From: Ectocarpus siliculosus
Taxonomy: Eukaryota; Sar; Phaeophyceae; Ectocarpales; Ectocarpaceae
NCBI GenBank assembly: GCA_000310025.1
Contig: FN648885.1
Location: 637,807 to 701,806, forward strand
DNA length: 64,000 nt
Direction of reading: 5' to 3'
Position 1 is the first letter of the stretch. Each line of letters opens with the position of its first letter. The notes beneath the pieces are model-generated. The model made no database searches. It worked only from the letters and a program-made list of their open reading frames with translations, and was not told where the DNA came from. A program made the translations under genes and the position numbers. Shown here piece after piece: positions 1-12,034 of the stretch.

Positions 1-245
1 GGTACCCCCCGGTCACACCCCGATCGTGCCAGAACGAGAAACTACACCGTCTGCTGGCCAAACAGAGGCCAGTATCATAACGTCATGCACAAACCCTCAG
101 CAGTTCTAAAATTCAGGGCGTTCTGCGCCGTGTTGGCCGCACACGAGCCGAAAACGTCAGCCCTGCCACATTTCTCTGCTGACGTTCTTGCCTATGGGCC
201 GAAAAGAGCCGATTTTGCGCCTGCTGCATGTGTGACCAGTTCAAA

Positions 246-860
246 ACGCATGCCAGAGAGAGGCCTTAAGCCGTCGACATCCACAAACTGCAGCCAATGG
301 CGTGTGTTCATACTCATACCCTCTGCTCGTGTACCAGAAACAGAGCGTGTTGTCCAGTTTTGAATGCACACGGCCTGCAAACGTGAACCAAAGTGTGTTG
401 CGGTGTTGACTTTTTGGTCTTTTTTCTTGTTCCGCCGCGTGTTTGCTCCGTGTGTCACCCGCGACCAATCAAAGACGCATGCCAGAGAGAGGTCTTTGGC
501 CGACGACATCCACAAACAGCAGCCAGTGGCGTGTGGTCATACACATACCCTTTGCTCGCGTCCCAGAAACAGAGCGTATCGTCCAGTTTTGATTGCACAC
601 GGCCTGCAAACGTGAATCGAGGTGTGGTTCGGTGTTGCCTTTTTTGGACGTTGCTTTTTTTTTCTGCCGCTTGCTCTGAGTCGAGTGTGATCAATGTACA
701 ACGCATGCCATCAGAGAGAGGCCTTTGGCCGACGGCATCCACAAACTGCAGCCACTGGCGTGCGATGATACGCATGCCCTGTGCAGGCGACCCATAAACA
801 GGGCTCTCTGTGTCTTGTTGGCCGCACACGAGCAAAAACCGTGTACTGAAGCATGTTGTG
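246..860. repeat. Tandem repeat, about 229-bp period, three copies
   Basis: A block beginning ACGCATGCCAGAGAGAGG recurs at about 246, 475 and 701 (the last with a small insertion). Each copy is followed by the same order of motifs: CATCCACAAAC, GCAGCCA, TGGCGTG, then a CATACC-like stretch and AAACAG. The first two copies share nearly the whole unit, including ACGGCCTGCAAACGTGAA; the third decays after about 160 bp. A fragment GTTGGCCGCACACGAGC occurs both before the first copy (about 132) and inside the third (about 818), so the array probably extends leftwards as a degraded unit. Confidence 0.8.
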
Positions 861-2833
861 ACCCACAAGAACATGAATCAGCCTCTTTTTTCCCTTAAAA
901 AAAAAAAACCTTTTTTCCCTTCAAAAAAAAATATACCTCGAGGAACCGTATGACGGTCGTTTGGATCTTGACATTTATTTCCGTGAGGTCATTCCCCCCG
1001 ACCGAGAGAAAAAAAAATCTCCGAAATAATGACGCCGTACGACTCAGCCTTCGTGCCAGGCTGTCGTCAATTTAGAATTTTTGCTCAGAACACGACGTAC
1101 ATGGCAACACTTAGCTGAGTGCTGTTCGCCTTCATTGCCGGGGCCATGTGGTTACCACCTGGTATGTCGCCCCTCGTCTGCACACGACAACAAGTTGTAG
1201 CGTGGAAGGAAGTTCACTGTAGTGCACTACAGAGTACATCGTCTATATATATGCATACGGTGGTACCAGTGACATCACCCCCGCTCAGCGCAACACACCA
1301 TGCGAATGCGGCAGTGTTATCATACCCCTGGTTATCACTTACCCTTGTTCATGGCTGCCGAGATCTTTACTTTATCACCCGGGCTACGGGCTACAAGAAA
1401 AAAGAGGCGATGTCCCGGGGCGCCGGGGTGTGTTATCTTACATAAGCGTTACGACAACCATTGCAACCCATGGAATATCCAGAAAATATCTTCTCGTGGT
1501 CTTTGATGCACCTGAGCACCGCAGATTTTCACTCAGAGCATCAGTCAAGATCGCAAGGTAGGTACATGTAGGTAGATGTTCGATTGGCTTGCGGAATATC
1601 GCTACTGTTTGGCAAAAAGACGAAGTACTGTATCAACTTGAACGACGGACCCAATTCGGTACTCACGTAGTCTTTCGTGGTCTCCGCCTGGTGCGTCTTG
1701 GAGCGTTGCGCAGACGACAATTTGCTTCCCATGATGCGGTCAAAGAGAGCCGAAGAGGCGGAGGAAGTGGCGATCCAGTTCAGTACCAACAGCCAAGAGA
1801 GCCAACACCGAGCCCAGTCAGCGGTTAAACGTTGAGAACAGCAAACACCACGCCATGTGTGTAATGCAGCAGCAGGCAGAGTTTAGAGGGGCTCCGCATG
1901 ATGGATGCTGGGGGCGGGTTCGTGCGTGGTGTATGAACGGGGCAGTGGCTGACATGGTTGACCCGAATGCCGGCCGTTGGCCGCTGCAGTATTCGACCAT
2001 GCCGACACGACTCGAAGCGAAAGGCGTGTGAGAGAAGCGAGGCCAGGGCGTGGAGGAATCAGCGTTGTCCAAGCGGGTGAGATTGATTAACAATACCTGG
2101 TAGAGACTACTGCTGTTGTTGAACCTGGGGTAGAACATCGGACACACGGAGTGTTGCCAACGGCACCGCTAGAGACGTAAGGTGTCAGCACTGCATAGAC
2201 CCGCAGATCACCAGCAGCAGTAGAGACATTCACACCACTTCAATTCGCGGGCCGTCTACTTCATCAGCTTTGCAAAAGCTGGCCATCTATAACTCTTTTG
2301 GTCCATCTTTTAGCAGGGCGTCGGCAAGCTTGGCAAGTGCGGGAAAACCCCCATCTTCCCAGCCACCGATGCGGACGAACAGCCTGTATTTTTCTCTTTT
2401 TTTAGAGTACATGGTTTACCACAAGCAGCAGGATCTTGGCCTTGAAAACAAGACTGGCCCGTGGTTTCACTATGCCGTGTTATTCTAGTTGGGTGGAACA
2501 TTCAACTCTAACCCCACGGCAGCATGAATGGGAGGACGCTCACATCGTGAGGAACTGAGGAACTGCCAAATATTCTTCTTGATGTTCCGACAGCGGAAAA
2601 GTCCGAGGTGGAGAGCGAACCCCTAAAGGCAGACAAACCCCTGATTCCTTGAATAATCTGTGAGAACGACTCCGAACCATCTGCGGTACGTATTTGGTCT
2701 TCGCGAAAAGTTGGAGCTGTCATGGAGGTAGGTGCCTGGGAGATCACTTGCTTATTTGTGTGGGTAGGGTTGGCAGGGTCGACTTTTTGTTTGGGGTAGA
2801 CAAAAAAGAGTTGGTACATAAGTCAATACTGCT

Positions 2834-3546
2834 GTACCCACCCCTTTATCTCGAATTTTGCATTTTGGAGACCACGTGTGACAGGGCACACACAACCACT
2901 GAAGACATCATTCCCATGCATGGAAAACATGAGCAGGGCCCATGCGCAGCATAAACACCAACTGTTGCAAACTTTCGGGCGCGTCTTCACCCTATGCACC
3001 GCCGCGCGAACAAGGCGTCAACAGGTGCCCGATTTTGTCCGAAATTCGGTGGGTATTTTACTAGACAAAAGTACTCACCATTGTATGTATACATTTTCAT
3101 GTACCCACCGTTGTCGGCTGTGCGACCCACCTTTGTCCGAAACGCACTTTTGTCCAATTTGTTCATTCGAAAAATCGACCTCCACGTCATCGCACGGGGG
3201 AACTGTTCGAATGAAAAAATCGGGTAAGGGTGGGTACATTTCGCACAAAGGTGGGCCACACAGCAGACGAAGGTGGGTACGTGAAAATGTACTAGTAGTA
3301 GATTTCGGTGGGTATTCCCACCGGAATTTCGGACAAAATCGGGTAACCCGTTGAGACCTTGTATGCCTCGGCGGTGTATAGGGTGAAGACGTGCCCGAAA
3401 TCCTGTAAAAATTGATGTGCATGGGCCCTGCCCATGTTTTCCATGCATCGGAATGATATGTTGAAGTGGTTGTGCCCTGTCACGAGTGGTCTCCGAAATG
3501 TAAATTTTCGAGCACCCACTGGGGGTGTGAGGAAGGAGTGGGTATA
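2834..3546. mobile_element. Foldback (long inverted repeat) element
   Basis: The left half (about 2834-3195) is repeated in inverse orientation in the right half (about 3195-3546). Matching landmarks are GGAGACCAC at the outer ends, GACAGGGCACA against TGTGCCCTGTC, CCATGCATGGAAAACATG against CATGTTTTCCATGCATCGG, and CGTCTTCACCCTATGCACCGCCG against its inverse. The motif GATTTTGTCCGAAATTC and its inverse lie nearer the centre. The arms are diverged but collinear over some 330 bp with almost no loop. No transposase is encoded, so this looks like a nonautonomous foldback element or an old palindromic duplication. Target-site duplications were not identified. Confidence 0.75.
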
Positions 3547-4281
3547 CCCATTTCTGTCTATTTCCCTCTTTTTTTGTCATTGGTGAGGTTTGATTTTGTT
3601 ATTTTTGGGGAGTACATGAAGCGTCGGCAATTTTGCAGTAACACCCGTCCGAGGCTAGCTTCCAAGACTTCGTATGCAGTATGTATCATGTATTCTTGCA
3701 TACCTGTCACCGGAGACGCGTGCTTTGCGAATCTTGGTTGAAATGGAAAAGTTACACCTTGCCTCTGCCAAAACAGATGGGTGGCTGGCCTACGGACACC
3801 TCGGTGACAGCTGCAACTTTCTTGAAAACCGAACGGTGTTTCGGAGTCGTTCGCGGCGCAGACAGCCCGAACAGCAGTGGTAAACGCAATAGCCAACATG
3901 TTTGGACGAAGAGTTCTGCGATATGATTCTACAACACGGGTACAAGTGGATAAAGTATACAGATGTGAACAATATGTACGGGGTGAGGCACTCGTCGAGA
4001 CCACAGAAAGGTTTTCTCATGGAATACTTTAGTTGCTGGTGTCGACGGGCTCCCGGGAAGCACGAGCGTTTCCTCTCCCCGAGACGAGGGACTGATGAGC
4101 TCACAAAACAGCGGACGGAAGGGCTGTTAGTCTATCATCCATCCGGAGAACTCCTTCGTTGTTCTTATCCCAGAGTATCACCCCTCGCCCAGTCTACGCT
4201 CAATCCAGGCAGTTCATTCTTCTCGCTGGCCTGTTGGTCGGCCCGATCCCGTTTTACCGCTTCGTTCGAATTTCGCGACTC

Positions 4282-7200
4282 ATGCATGGCCCAGGCTCGG
4301 CTGCAATGTTAAGTGCACCATCCTCAGTTCGTAGCGACACAACGGAAACTACTAAGACTGCCAGCGAGAGAAAGCGGCGATGGGCGGTCTGTGCGGCGAA
4401 GGTGAAAGCAGGGGCGCTGAGAGCGAAAACGTTCGTCACCAGTAGTGACAGCGAGAGCTGCAACGGCAGCAGCGAGAGCGAACACGAACGTGAAGGTGGC
4501 AGCAACAAAGGGTCCGACTCAGGGGTTCGAGATTGTGGGTCCCGCCCTCATTCTCTCAAGGTGTGATGCCGTTGTTTTTGCAAGAAACATCACACGGGCG
4601 TTTCTTCGCGCAACTCGTAAAGCGCAGCTTTACGCCATCTTTCTGTGTCTGGAATATCGAGAGAGCACGTTTGTTACGGCCAAACACGCTTATGTCGCCG
4701 GGTGCTTTACGTACGACTTGTGTTTTTCGTTGCTCACTCGGACAGCATCAAAGTAGCCGTTGTTTCCGTGTGATCTCCCGTGCGGACCGGCCGTGATTGC
4801 TGGGATCGATACGTTCTTGATCGCGCTTGACACTACCAATAATCCACGCTTGTCCGTTACCGACAAAGGTTCCTGCTTGGCATGCGCCAGTATTCGTAGC
4901 TGTTTGGTTGACCCTTCCTAATGCTGTCCCCCAAACCCGACATGTACACTTTGAATCTTTGTTGGGTTGCCCAGAGGGCTCCTTCTGTGTCATTTCCCTG
5001 CACACTTGACCTCGCCAAACAAGCACAAGCTCGAGAGATACCCGACTCAGAGGCTGAACTGGGTGTCGTCGGCCCAAGACCATGTGGTGATGCGGTGACG
5101 ATTCTCAACGGCGCTACCAGCACAGAGGGCGGGAGAGATATCATCGTTCGAGACCGCCCCGACCAAGCCGCCCGAGATGACGTGGAGGCTGACACGGACG
5201 TGGAGGCTGAAGTTGATTCGGGCCCTAATATTGGTGGTGGTGGTGGTGGTGCGGATACACCGTTGCGTTCGCCGCCTGATGCGACCAGGGAAGCACTCGT
5301 CGATCCGCTCTCGCTTGCCGAGGAGGCCGGTGAGGGAGAGGGTGCGGGGGAGGAAGAAGATTCCACCTTGTGGGAGCTGTCTTCCTCAAGCGAGGAGAGC
5401 AACGCGCTCTCACCGACATGGTGCGTCCCACTCGGAGAGCGGGAGTAAGTCTGAGCAGGCTGTGCATGTACTGCGTGAAGAGTGTACGGTATTTCCGGCG
5501 TGTTCGCTGCGCTGGGTGTCGCTTTGGCCGTGGCACCATCGCCGTATACGTTCGTTTCCTTTGGGCAGCGTCGGTATTGGGGTCGTCATCTATCCAAAGC
5601 GATGTCAAAGTACTTCTCTCTCACAGAGCACTGTCACGTACAGCGAAGACAATTGATCATTGTGTCCTCGTCCACTACAGCTCATGCCAATCAACGTGCC
5701 TCGTGTGCCGCTTTCGCTTTCCCCGTTCAGGCCGAGATCGACGTCGAGATCGAGGGTGAGGCGGAAAGATGGTGGCCGAGAGAACGGACACGGACACGCT
5801 AACTCCCCCCCGCGCGCTATTTCGTCGGCCCAACAAGTGCTTCCGGAGTCGCCGGGGTCATATGTCGCGCGCATGAGCCGAATCTTGGCTCAAGTGCGGC
5901 AGACTACGAGCCCAAGCGCGTCTGCGACCAACAGCCAAGCTCCCGACAACGGGAGAAAGGCATTCGGCCGCCCCTTGGGAGGTTCCTCTTCCGGCAGCAA
6001 CGAAATTGCTGCCGGGGGCGAAAATACTGTCGGCGGCGAGACTGTCGCTCCGGTCGAGGACTGCTTGAAAGATTCCGAGACAAGTGAGCACCAGCAGCCC
6101 GGCATTAGCGCTGTCGATATAACGGAAACATCGCCTTCGGAGGGGCTGGGTATCGGGCACCAGCGCTTGGAAGGGGCCGTGGGGATGAACCAGAAGCCAG
6201 CGGCTCCGGATCAGAAGCGATGGCAAGGCGGGAGGGTGTTGGAGGGGGCAGAACTTGGTGAGGAACATCATGGACTCGTCTACCACAAAGAGCAGCCGGA
6301 GAGCCGCGGCGATGTGGAGCTCATGATTGCGGCAGTTTCGGTAATGGTCGGGATGATCGTGCCCGAGCAATACCAGTGGATCCTATGGATCGGGTGCTGC
6401 GCGGTTACCGTGTGGTTCCCGTTGCGGCGACATTTCCGGTGGCTGTTGTGGTGGGGATCGGATGCTTCGGCGTGGCAGCAACCGTCGCTGGAAGTCCTCA
6501 TTGATGCCGGTGACGGCCTAGACCCACCACCGCCGTACTACGATATCCATGTCGATGGTGTGGATGTTGGTGGCGCGGGAGTTCTTCTGAAGGCAGGTGA
6601 ACCACCAACACCTTCCCACGAAAAATTAGACGGTAGAGCTGGAACACCGATGTTCCGTGGCGAATCAGAGAAGAGTATAAAGGCGGGGGAGGGCGTAGGT
6701 GAAAGCAGCGGTGTCTTGGGAGGGGGGGGAAAGCATGAGGAAGAGCTCGAGGAACGGTACCAGCAACTGCTGGCAGGCTTGTCGAAGACAGAGCTGGAGT
6801 TTGTCGAATCGGCTGGAGATGAGGAGAAAACAAGGCTGCTACACCAGGTGTGGTAACTGCACCAGTAGAGGTACCGCATTCTCTGCCGTAGGGCTCTCAG
6901 GAGGTAGGATCAGTTGGTTGCCTTTAAGACGCTTTTATCAATCAAATTCGTCCTCGTGGAGTGAGCGACGAAGTCAGCCCTTCAATAGTGTGGTGGTTTC
7001 ACCGCAGAGCCGAGGGGACGTTGTGTTGGGCACCATGGTAGGCCCACTTTGCCGAACAGACGGGACTGATTTTCGAAGCCCCCTCCGAATATATACTTCA
7101 TTTTTTTTCAAGACGATTATCGTACCGTGGAACTTAGATTGTGCTCCTGTGTGGCATCGTGGCCTAGGGGGTAAGGTCGAATTGGTTCGCCACTTCATTC

Positions 7201-10200
7201 CATCGCCTCCCCCATCCTTGTCGACTTTACCTGTTTTGCATACCCCATTTTCGAGAAACAAGAATGAAATATTCAAGTATGGCAGCATTCTTTGTCGAGG
7301 CACACCCTTCTAACTCGCGAGAAGCACCCTGACGCGGGGGGTCATGGAGATTTTTCGTTGCTATGCTTTGCACCGCTTTGAAACGCTTTGGTTCCTTGTC
7401 GTTCCCGTCCTTGCTCGAAACGACTTCATTTTCTGTTCTGTGCTACCCATGCTGAAGTGCTTGGAGTACGCGAACTACGACATGGCAGGGGCGATCAAGG
7501 TGTGTAGCACTTTCTGCAAGTTTAGACTCCAGGAGGGTTGGGACCTGGTGCTCTCTGCTCCAGAGCTGGAAACTCCTCTCCGAAGCCGGGTGCACACTTT
7601 GACGACGAACAGAGATAGGTGAGAATATATCAGCAACGTTGTATCGAGACCCTGCAAACTGCCCGTGGCCGTGGGTGTTGGCACGTCTTCTTTTCTAGTT
7701 TGCATGAAGGCGTCCGTGCGTATTCTTCTCCGGATGATACTGATACGAAGATGGTCTTGATGTTCGAGGGTTAACCAACTGTCATTTCTTTTAGTCGCTG
7801 CATTAGTGCCGTTCTTGGTCCACTTTTTTTGTCGTGTCCTTAAAGGATGCGCCGGAAACCAAAACACACAATCTCGTGGACAGGTCATAGCCTCTTCTGT
7901 CCCATCTTGACGGCGTAAGCCGCCGAGTCCCTCTTCTTGCAAATTGCACAACTCCGACTTGTCAAGTAATACCCAACAACCCTCTTCCCAAAATCAAACA
8001 CTCACCTAAGAATAACAAGTCCTCACAATGATTCAGTAGCAGCAAGTGGAGTGCTGACAAGTGATGCTGGTTGCGGGCGAACATGTTCCCACGTAACCAG
8101 CATCGCCTCTCAGCACTCGGCCTACTGCGACTGAAGAGGCTAAAACCCTCCCGCAAGGTTGTTTCTTGTGGTTTCCACCACAACTATGTGCCCAAGACCT
8201 GTATTACTGGACCAAGAAGTACACTACTGGAGGAAGACTATTTACCTCGGGGTGCGCTTTTGCCAAGGTTTTTTAAGCGGTGATAGCTTGCTGTGGGATC
8301 AACTGCCAGCTGCGCACACCAGCGAAATAATTGTGCTACTTGTATTTGGAACGTTTGTTGCATTGTCAAACGTAAGTTTTGCTACCAATGTTGGTTATGC
8401 TCCGCAGCCTTGATAGCGCTCGCTGCGGGGACAAACGGCGCTTTGGTTGAAGAATGGAGAAGGCGATGTGGTTTCCACCCGATTGGTTTTCAAGTTGATG
8501 ACACATGTTGGCCACCCGGCACACGGGGCCAACCACGGCGTGATCAAAAGATGAATGCGGCGCGGTCGAATATCCTTTTTTCACTTTAAGATTCACTCGA
8601 AAAGTGAGCAGAAATTTCTCTCGGGCTCTCACGGCGCTGCATTCGGCCTCTCTGGACGGCTCACAGGCCTGCATTTCTCCAATCTTAATTTTCCCGTTTT
8701 CCCGATTTCCCGCTTTTTCCCGTTATCTCGCCGCTATTTTCCGCTTTTTTCATCTCTGCCATGTTTCCACCCTTCCTTTCGCATGCCTCTTACACGGGGC
8801 CTTCATCTTCATCTCTCGGTTGTCACACACACATCCATTCTTCACACATCCAGTCTGCTTTTGCCCGTTGCTCTCCACTTCTGTATATCGTTCAACATTC
8901 ATAACATTCAACTTTCCTTTTCGTTGCTTTTCAGTTCCGAAACTTGACTACTGTACCTGTCAGTCTCGTTCTGCGCGGACGGGTTAAATCGGGAATGCCC
9001 GTCCGTTTCATCTGCTGCTGCTCTCATCCATCCACACATCACGTGTTACACCAGTCAGTCTCTCTGTCTCCCCTCACGCACCATCGTCAGTCTGTCTCTC
9101 CCCTCTCGCATGGCCCAGCACCATCTGTCCTGGGTCTTTGGGGGCCTCAGCTCCTTTCATTCCACTTCTTCTCTCCGGAACGCTTCTCTTCCGAATTTCC
9201 CGGGCGAGGGGCGGGGTTCTTAGGAAATATACATGAACAGCTGTTCTGAGCGGGGCGGCGAAAGCCGCCAGAGTACGCCCTCTCTCTCTCTTTGTGCACT
9301 AAGCCGTTTTTGATTTATTTGCACTACATTGCTACCGCTGGCCAATCGCGTATCTTGGAATCGATCGACTGAGCGAGGCGGCGAAAGCCGCCAGACCACC
9401 TTGTATAGCTACGACTTATTTTACTTCGCAGCAGTGTTGACACAACAGGGACAATTTCTGGAAGAATCATTATAACGACTTTGATGGCAGTTTCAGCGTG
9501 CGCAACAGGCGCGTTTTCGCCAAAGGTAACCTCTACTGTTGTCAGCTACGAGAGCAATGTGCGTTTACCCCCCGGACGAGGTGTACCAACTAACACCACC
9601 ACTGTTTTGCTCCTTTCCATCACAAAACAAATGCGTCATCAGGACTGGGCGAGGGGTGCTGACGTTCTCTCCGGGTAAGTTGGACATGGACAAGGCCCCG
9701 CCGGCCGCTTACCACAAGATGCTCTGCTACGTCTTGCAAGAGGTGCGACAAAACGTTCTTTGAAGGATAGTTCAGTCATGGGGAGTACATCCGAGCGCAA
9801 TCGTTTTGCTGGTTAGGTGTTGTTGTTGTTGTTCGTCGTCTTGGGGTTGTCTTGGCAGAATCCCTACATTTGTCATTGATCACCCTAATCGTCGGAAGGA
9901 CAGCATCCCTCGTGAGCTGGGTACTTCGGAAAGGTGCACGGCAGGGCTCCCCTGTTCTGTGTACGCCATCTAGATGCATGCGTTCATTGGAATACGTCTT
10001 TTTGTTGTCCCTGGTATCGTGGCTCGCATGCTACTGGTTTGCTCACGGTCTCCCCGCCTGGTTGCGGTGACACTTCCACCAACTCGGGCCCAAATACGCT
10101 GCAGTATCCCAGGGTTGCACGCCATGGTGCAGCGTTTTACGGCTAGTTCCTCGCTCGTTCACATTGAAGCGTGTGCTATGATGCACAGCAACTGGTCGAT

Positions 10201-12034
10201 GTCTGATGTCTGGACTCGGACAGGTTATTAAGGATGAGGAGCTGCAGACGAAGGGCCTCGTTCTTCTTGTCGATGCAAGGGGCGTGGGCTTCGGACTACT
10301 GAGACGCTTTACTCGTGAGTCTATCCGCGCGTTAGTTTTGGCTAGGTTTTGTTCAAAGGTTCTCTCACCTCTGTCGGACAGCAAGGTTGTCGTACAGACC
10401 ATACTTGTGGTGTTGTGAAGTGCACTGATTCACCGGGTCCTTCCCACTTAACGATGTTTCATTTGTTGTTTGTATTCTCGATTGGTCTTGGTACGTCCTT
10501 GGCCAGAGTTTGGCGCGGTACGTGGTAGATACACATGCCTTTTACCTGTTTTTCCACCGTTCCCTACAGCAGAAAATGTCTTCCTCTTCTCTTCGAGTGT
10601 ATGCACTTGTGGCTCAAAATCTCCCGTCGGTCCCCGGTTAGCCTCTTAGAATTCTCCAAGACTGTTCGGTGTAAACATCACGCTATCTCGTGATATATGG
10701 TGAACACGAGCCTATTATGTTGCACGAGTTTTGAAACCGGCGTAAGAACCCTGCGATTGAAGCAGCGCAAGCTGTACTGCTCTAGAGTAGATGCTGATTT
10801 CGGCAAAGAGGGCATACGCGGGCAGCATGCGCAAGTCGTTTGGGGAGTACTGCTGAAACAATGCAAATGCAAGAACTGAAGGTGCTCTCAATGTTTGTTT
10901 TTGCTGCAGTGGCGGACTACAAGAGGGGGTTGCGCATGCTAGGCGGGGCCTTTCCAGCGAAGGTCAAAGCTATTCGCATCCTGCACCTCAACCGAGTAAT
11001 CGGCATGGCACTGAAGATCGCCATGCCGCTTCTCTCCGCAAAGATGAGGGCCAGGCAAGTAGAGCTCGCTGTAATGATTGCATACATACGCTCTAATTTT
11101 CCTGTTTGTCATGCACACTGTACAGCGTAGAAGTGCGAGACTTGAAATGAAGACAGGAGCGTAAGAGCTTGGTCATAAGTCTGTTGATCATTGTGCCTAT
11201 AATAGGGAGCAGGCCCCCGCGCACGCCTTTGGTGGTTCAGGGGTTCGGGGGTATGCTTGGAAGCGTAGCCGGAACAGGGGCGTTGTCGATTGTATCACGT
11301 GACGTATGCTGAGCAATGCGCTGGTGCGGTTGGTGCCGAAGACACCGGACAGGCGCGGGAATGTGGGCACTAAGTTGATGTCGTGGTCGTCGAATGACTA
11401 TGTTCGGCGTCGTCCGTAGTGTAAGTTTGTCGATTTCGCACAACCTGGGACAGCAGTTGGTACCAGTTATTGCCTGCAGGTTTACCGCGGGTTCAGTCAT
11501 AGTGTACTTGGCGGCATGAGGGCGCTATAGGCGAAGCAGGTATTTGTTTCGGGAATGCATAGAATTCACAGGGTGTTTTTGCCGTACGTGTCAATCCGGT
11601 GCCTCTTGCCAGCCAAGTGTCCTGCCGTACCTGCGAGACATGCGGCATCCTCTGGGCAACGCATAGTTCACCTTCCCGCATTATTCATATTGTACACTCG
11701 TGCACGGCCGTGGGCTGTTTTGTTGGAGGGTCCTTCGCTACAGCAGTAGACCAAAAGTGCTATACCTCCTTCGAAAAGGGTATGTATCGAGCTTGGTCAG
11801 CCCATCAACTTTCTATTATTGCGCACACTGAATATTTATCATGTCTCTTTTTTTGTGAGCAGGGTGGAGTTCGTCACCGACGAAAGGGCCAGCGATGGGA
11901 GCTTCACGAAGGAGCTGGCAGACCCGTCTTCAATACCGGTGGAGCTGGGCATCAAAGGCACCTGGACCGGATCCCGTGACTTTTGGGATGAGTGGGTTGT
12001 ACGGAGGGTTGATGAGCATGGATCCGAACGGTAG
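4282..12034 (+). CDS. CRAL-TRIO (Sec14-like) domain protein with membrane-associated N-terminal extension, 8 exons
   Basis: Proposed exons: 4282-4560, 4975-5444, 5731-6847, 7458-7618, 9643-9742, 10224-10314, 10910-11054, 11863-12034. Together they keep one frame of 844 codons plus stop, every junction matching in phase. Residues 1-440 are acidic, Ser/Gly-rich and probably disordered, with an RKRR-type basic patch near the start. Residues about 447-484 form two hydrophobic runs split by PEQYQ, which suggests a membrane hairpin or anchor. Residues 623-650 (CLEYANYDMAGAI) resemble the CRAL-TRIO N region. Exons 5-8 give the lipid-binding domain (KGLVLLVDARGVGFG; GGAFPAKVKAIRI; MPLLSAKMRAR). The family binds and transfers hydrophobic ligands such as phosphoinositides or tocopherol; the ligand here is unknown. 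The last intron has a GC donor. The least certain parts are the start codon (upstream sequence is also open) and the join over the TAA at 6854-6856. If that stop is used, this is two genes. Confidence 0.72.
9254..9269. repeat. GNRA-type hairpin, copy 1
   Basis: GGCGGC-GAAA-GCCGCC forms a perfect 6-bp GC stem closed by a GAAA tetraloop. It sits in the intron between the 7458-7618 and 9643-9742 exons of the CRAL-TRIO gene. The same block with its flanks (CTGAGCG before, AGA after) recurs 123 bp downstream. Confidence 0.7.
9377..9392. repeat. GNRA-type hairpin, copy 2
   Basis: Second copy of GGCGGC-GAAA-GCCGCC with the same CTGAGCG and AGA flanks; the two ~25-nt blocks differ at a single base. 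DNA between the copies is not obviously repeated, so this is a dispersed duplicated block and not a long tandem array. Confidence 0.7.

Larger units (their letters stand above)
1..4281. other. Repeat-rich region without a recognisable gene
   Basis: No exon with a known family signature or coherent coding character was found on either strand. The stretch holds a tandem repeat near its start (246-860), poly-A/T runs around 895-930, and a foldback element at 2834-3546. Bases 3547-4281 should contain the promoter and 5' end of the following plus-strand gene. An open frame runs upstream of the proposed start at 4282, so an additional 5' exon there cannot be excluded. Confidence 0.55.

Noticed and set aside
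5660-6856. A single-exon gene of 398 codons ending at the TAA at 6856
   Set aside because: Its first codons precede a good acceptor at 5730 that joins in phase with the upstream exon. A phase-0 donor just before the stop leads in frame into a CRAL-TRIO N region, so it is better read as an internal exon.
7150-7200. tRNA A-box-like sequence (GTGGCCTAGGGGGTAAGG)
   Set aside because: No B-box at the right distance, no anticodon stem and no acceptor pairing were found; an isolated A-box match is not enough.
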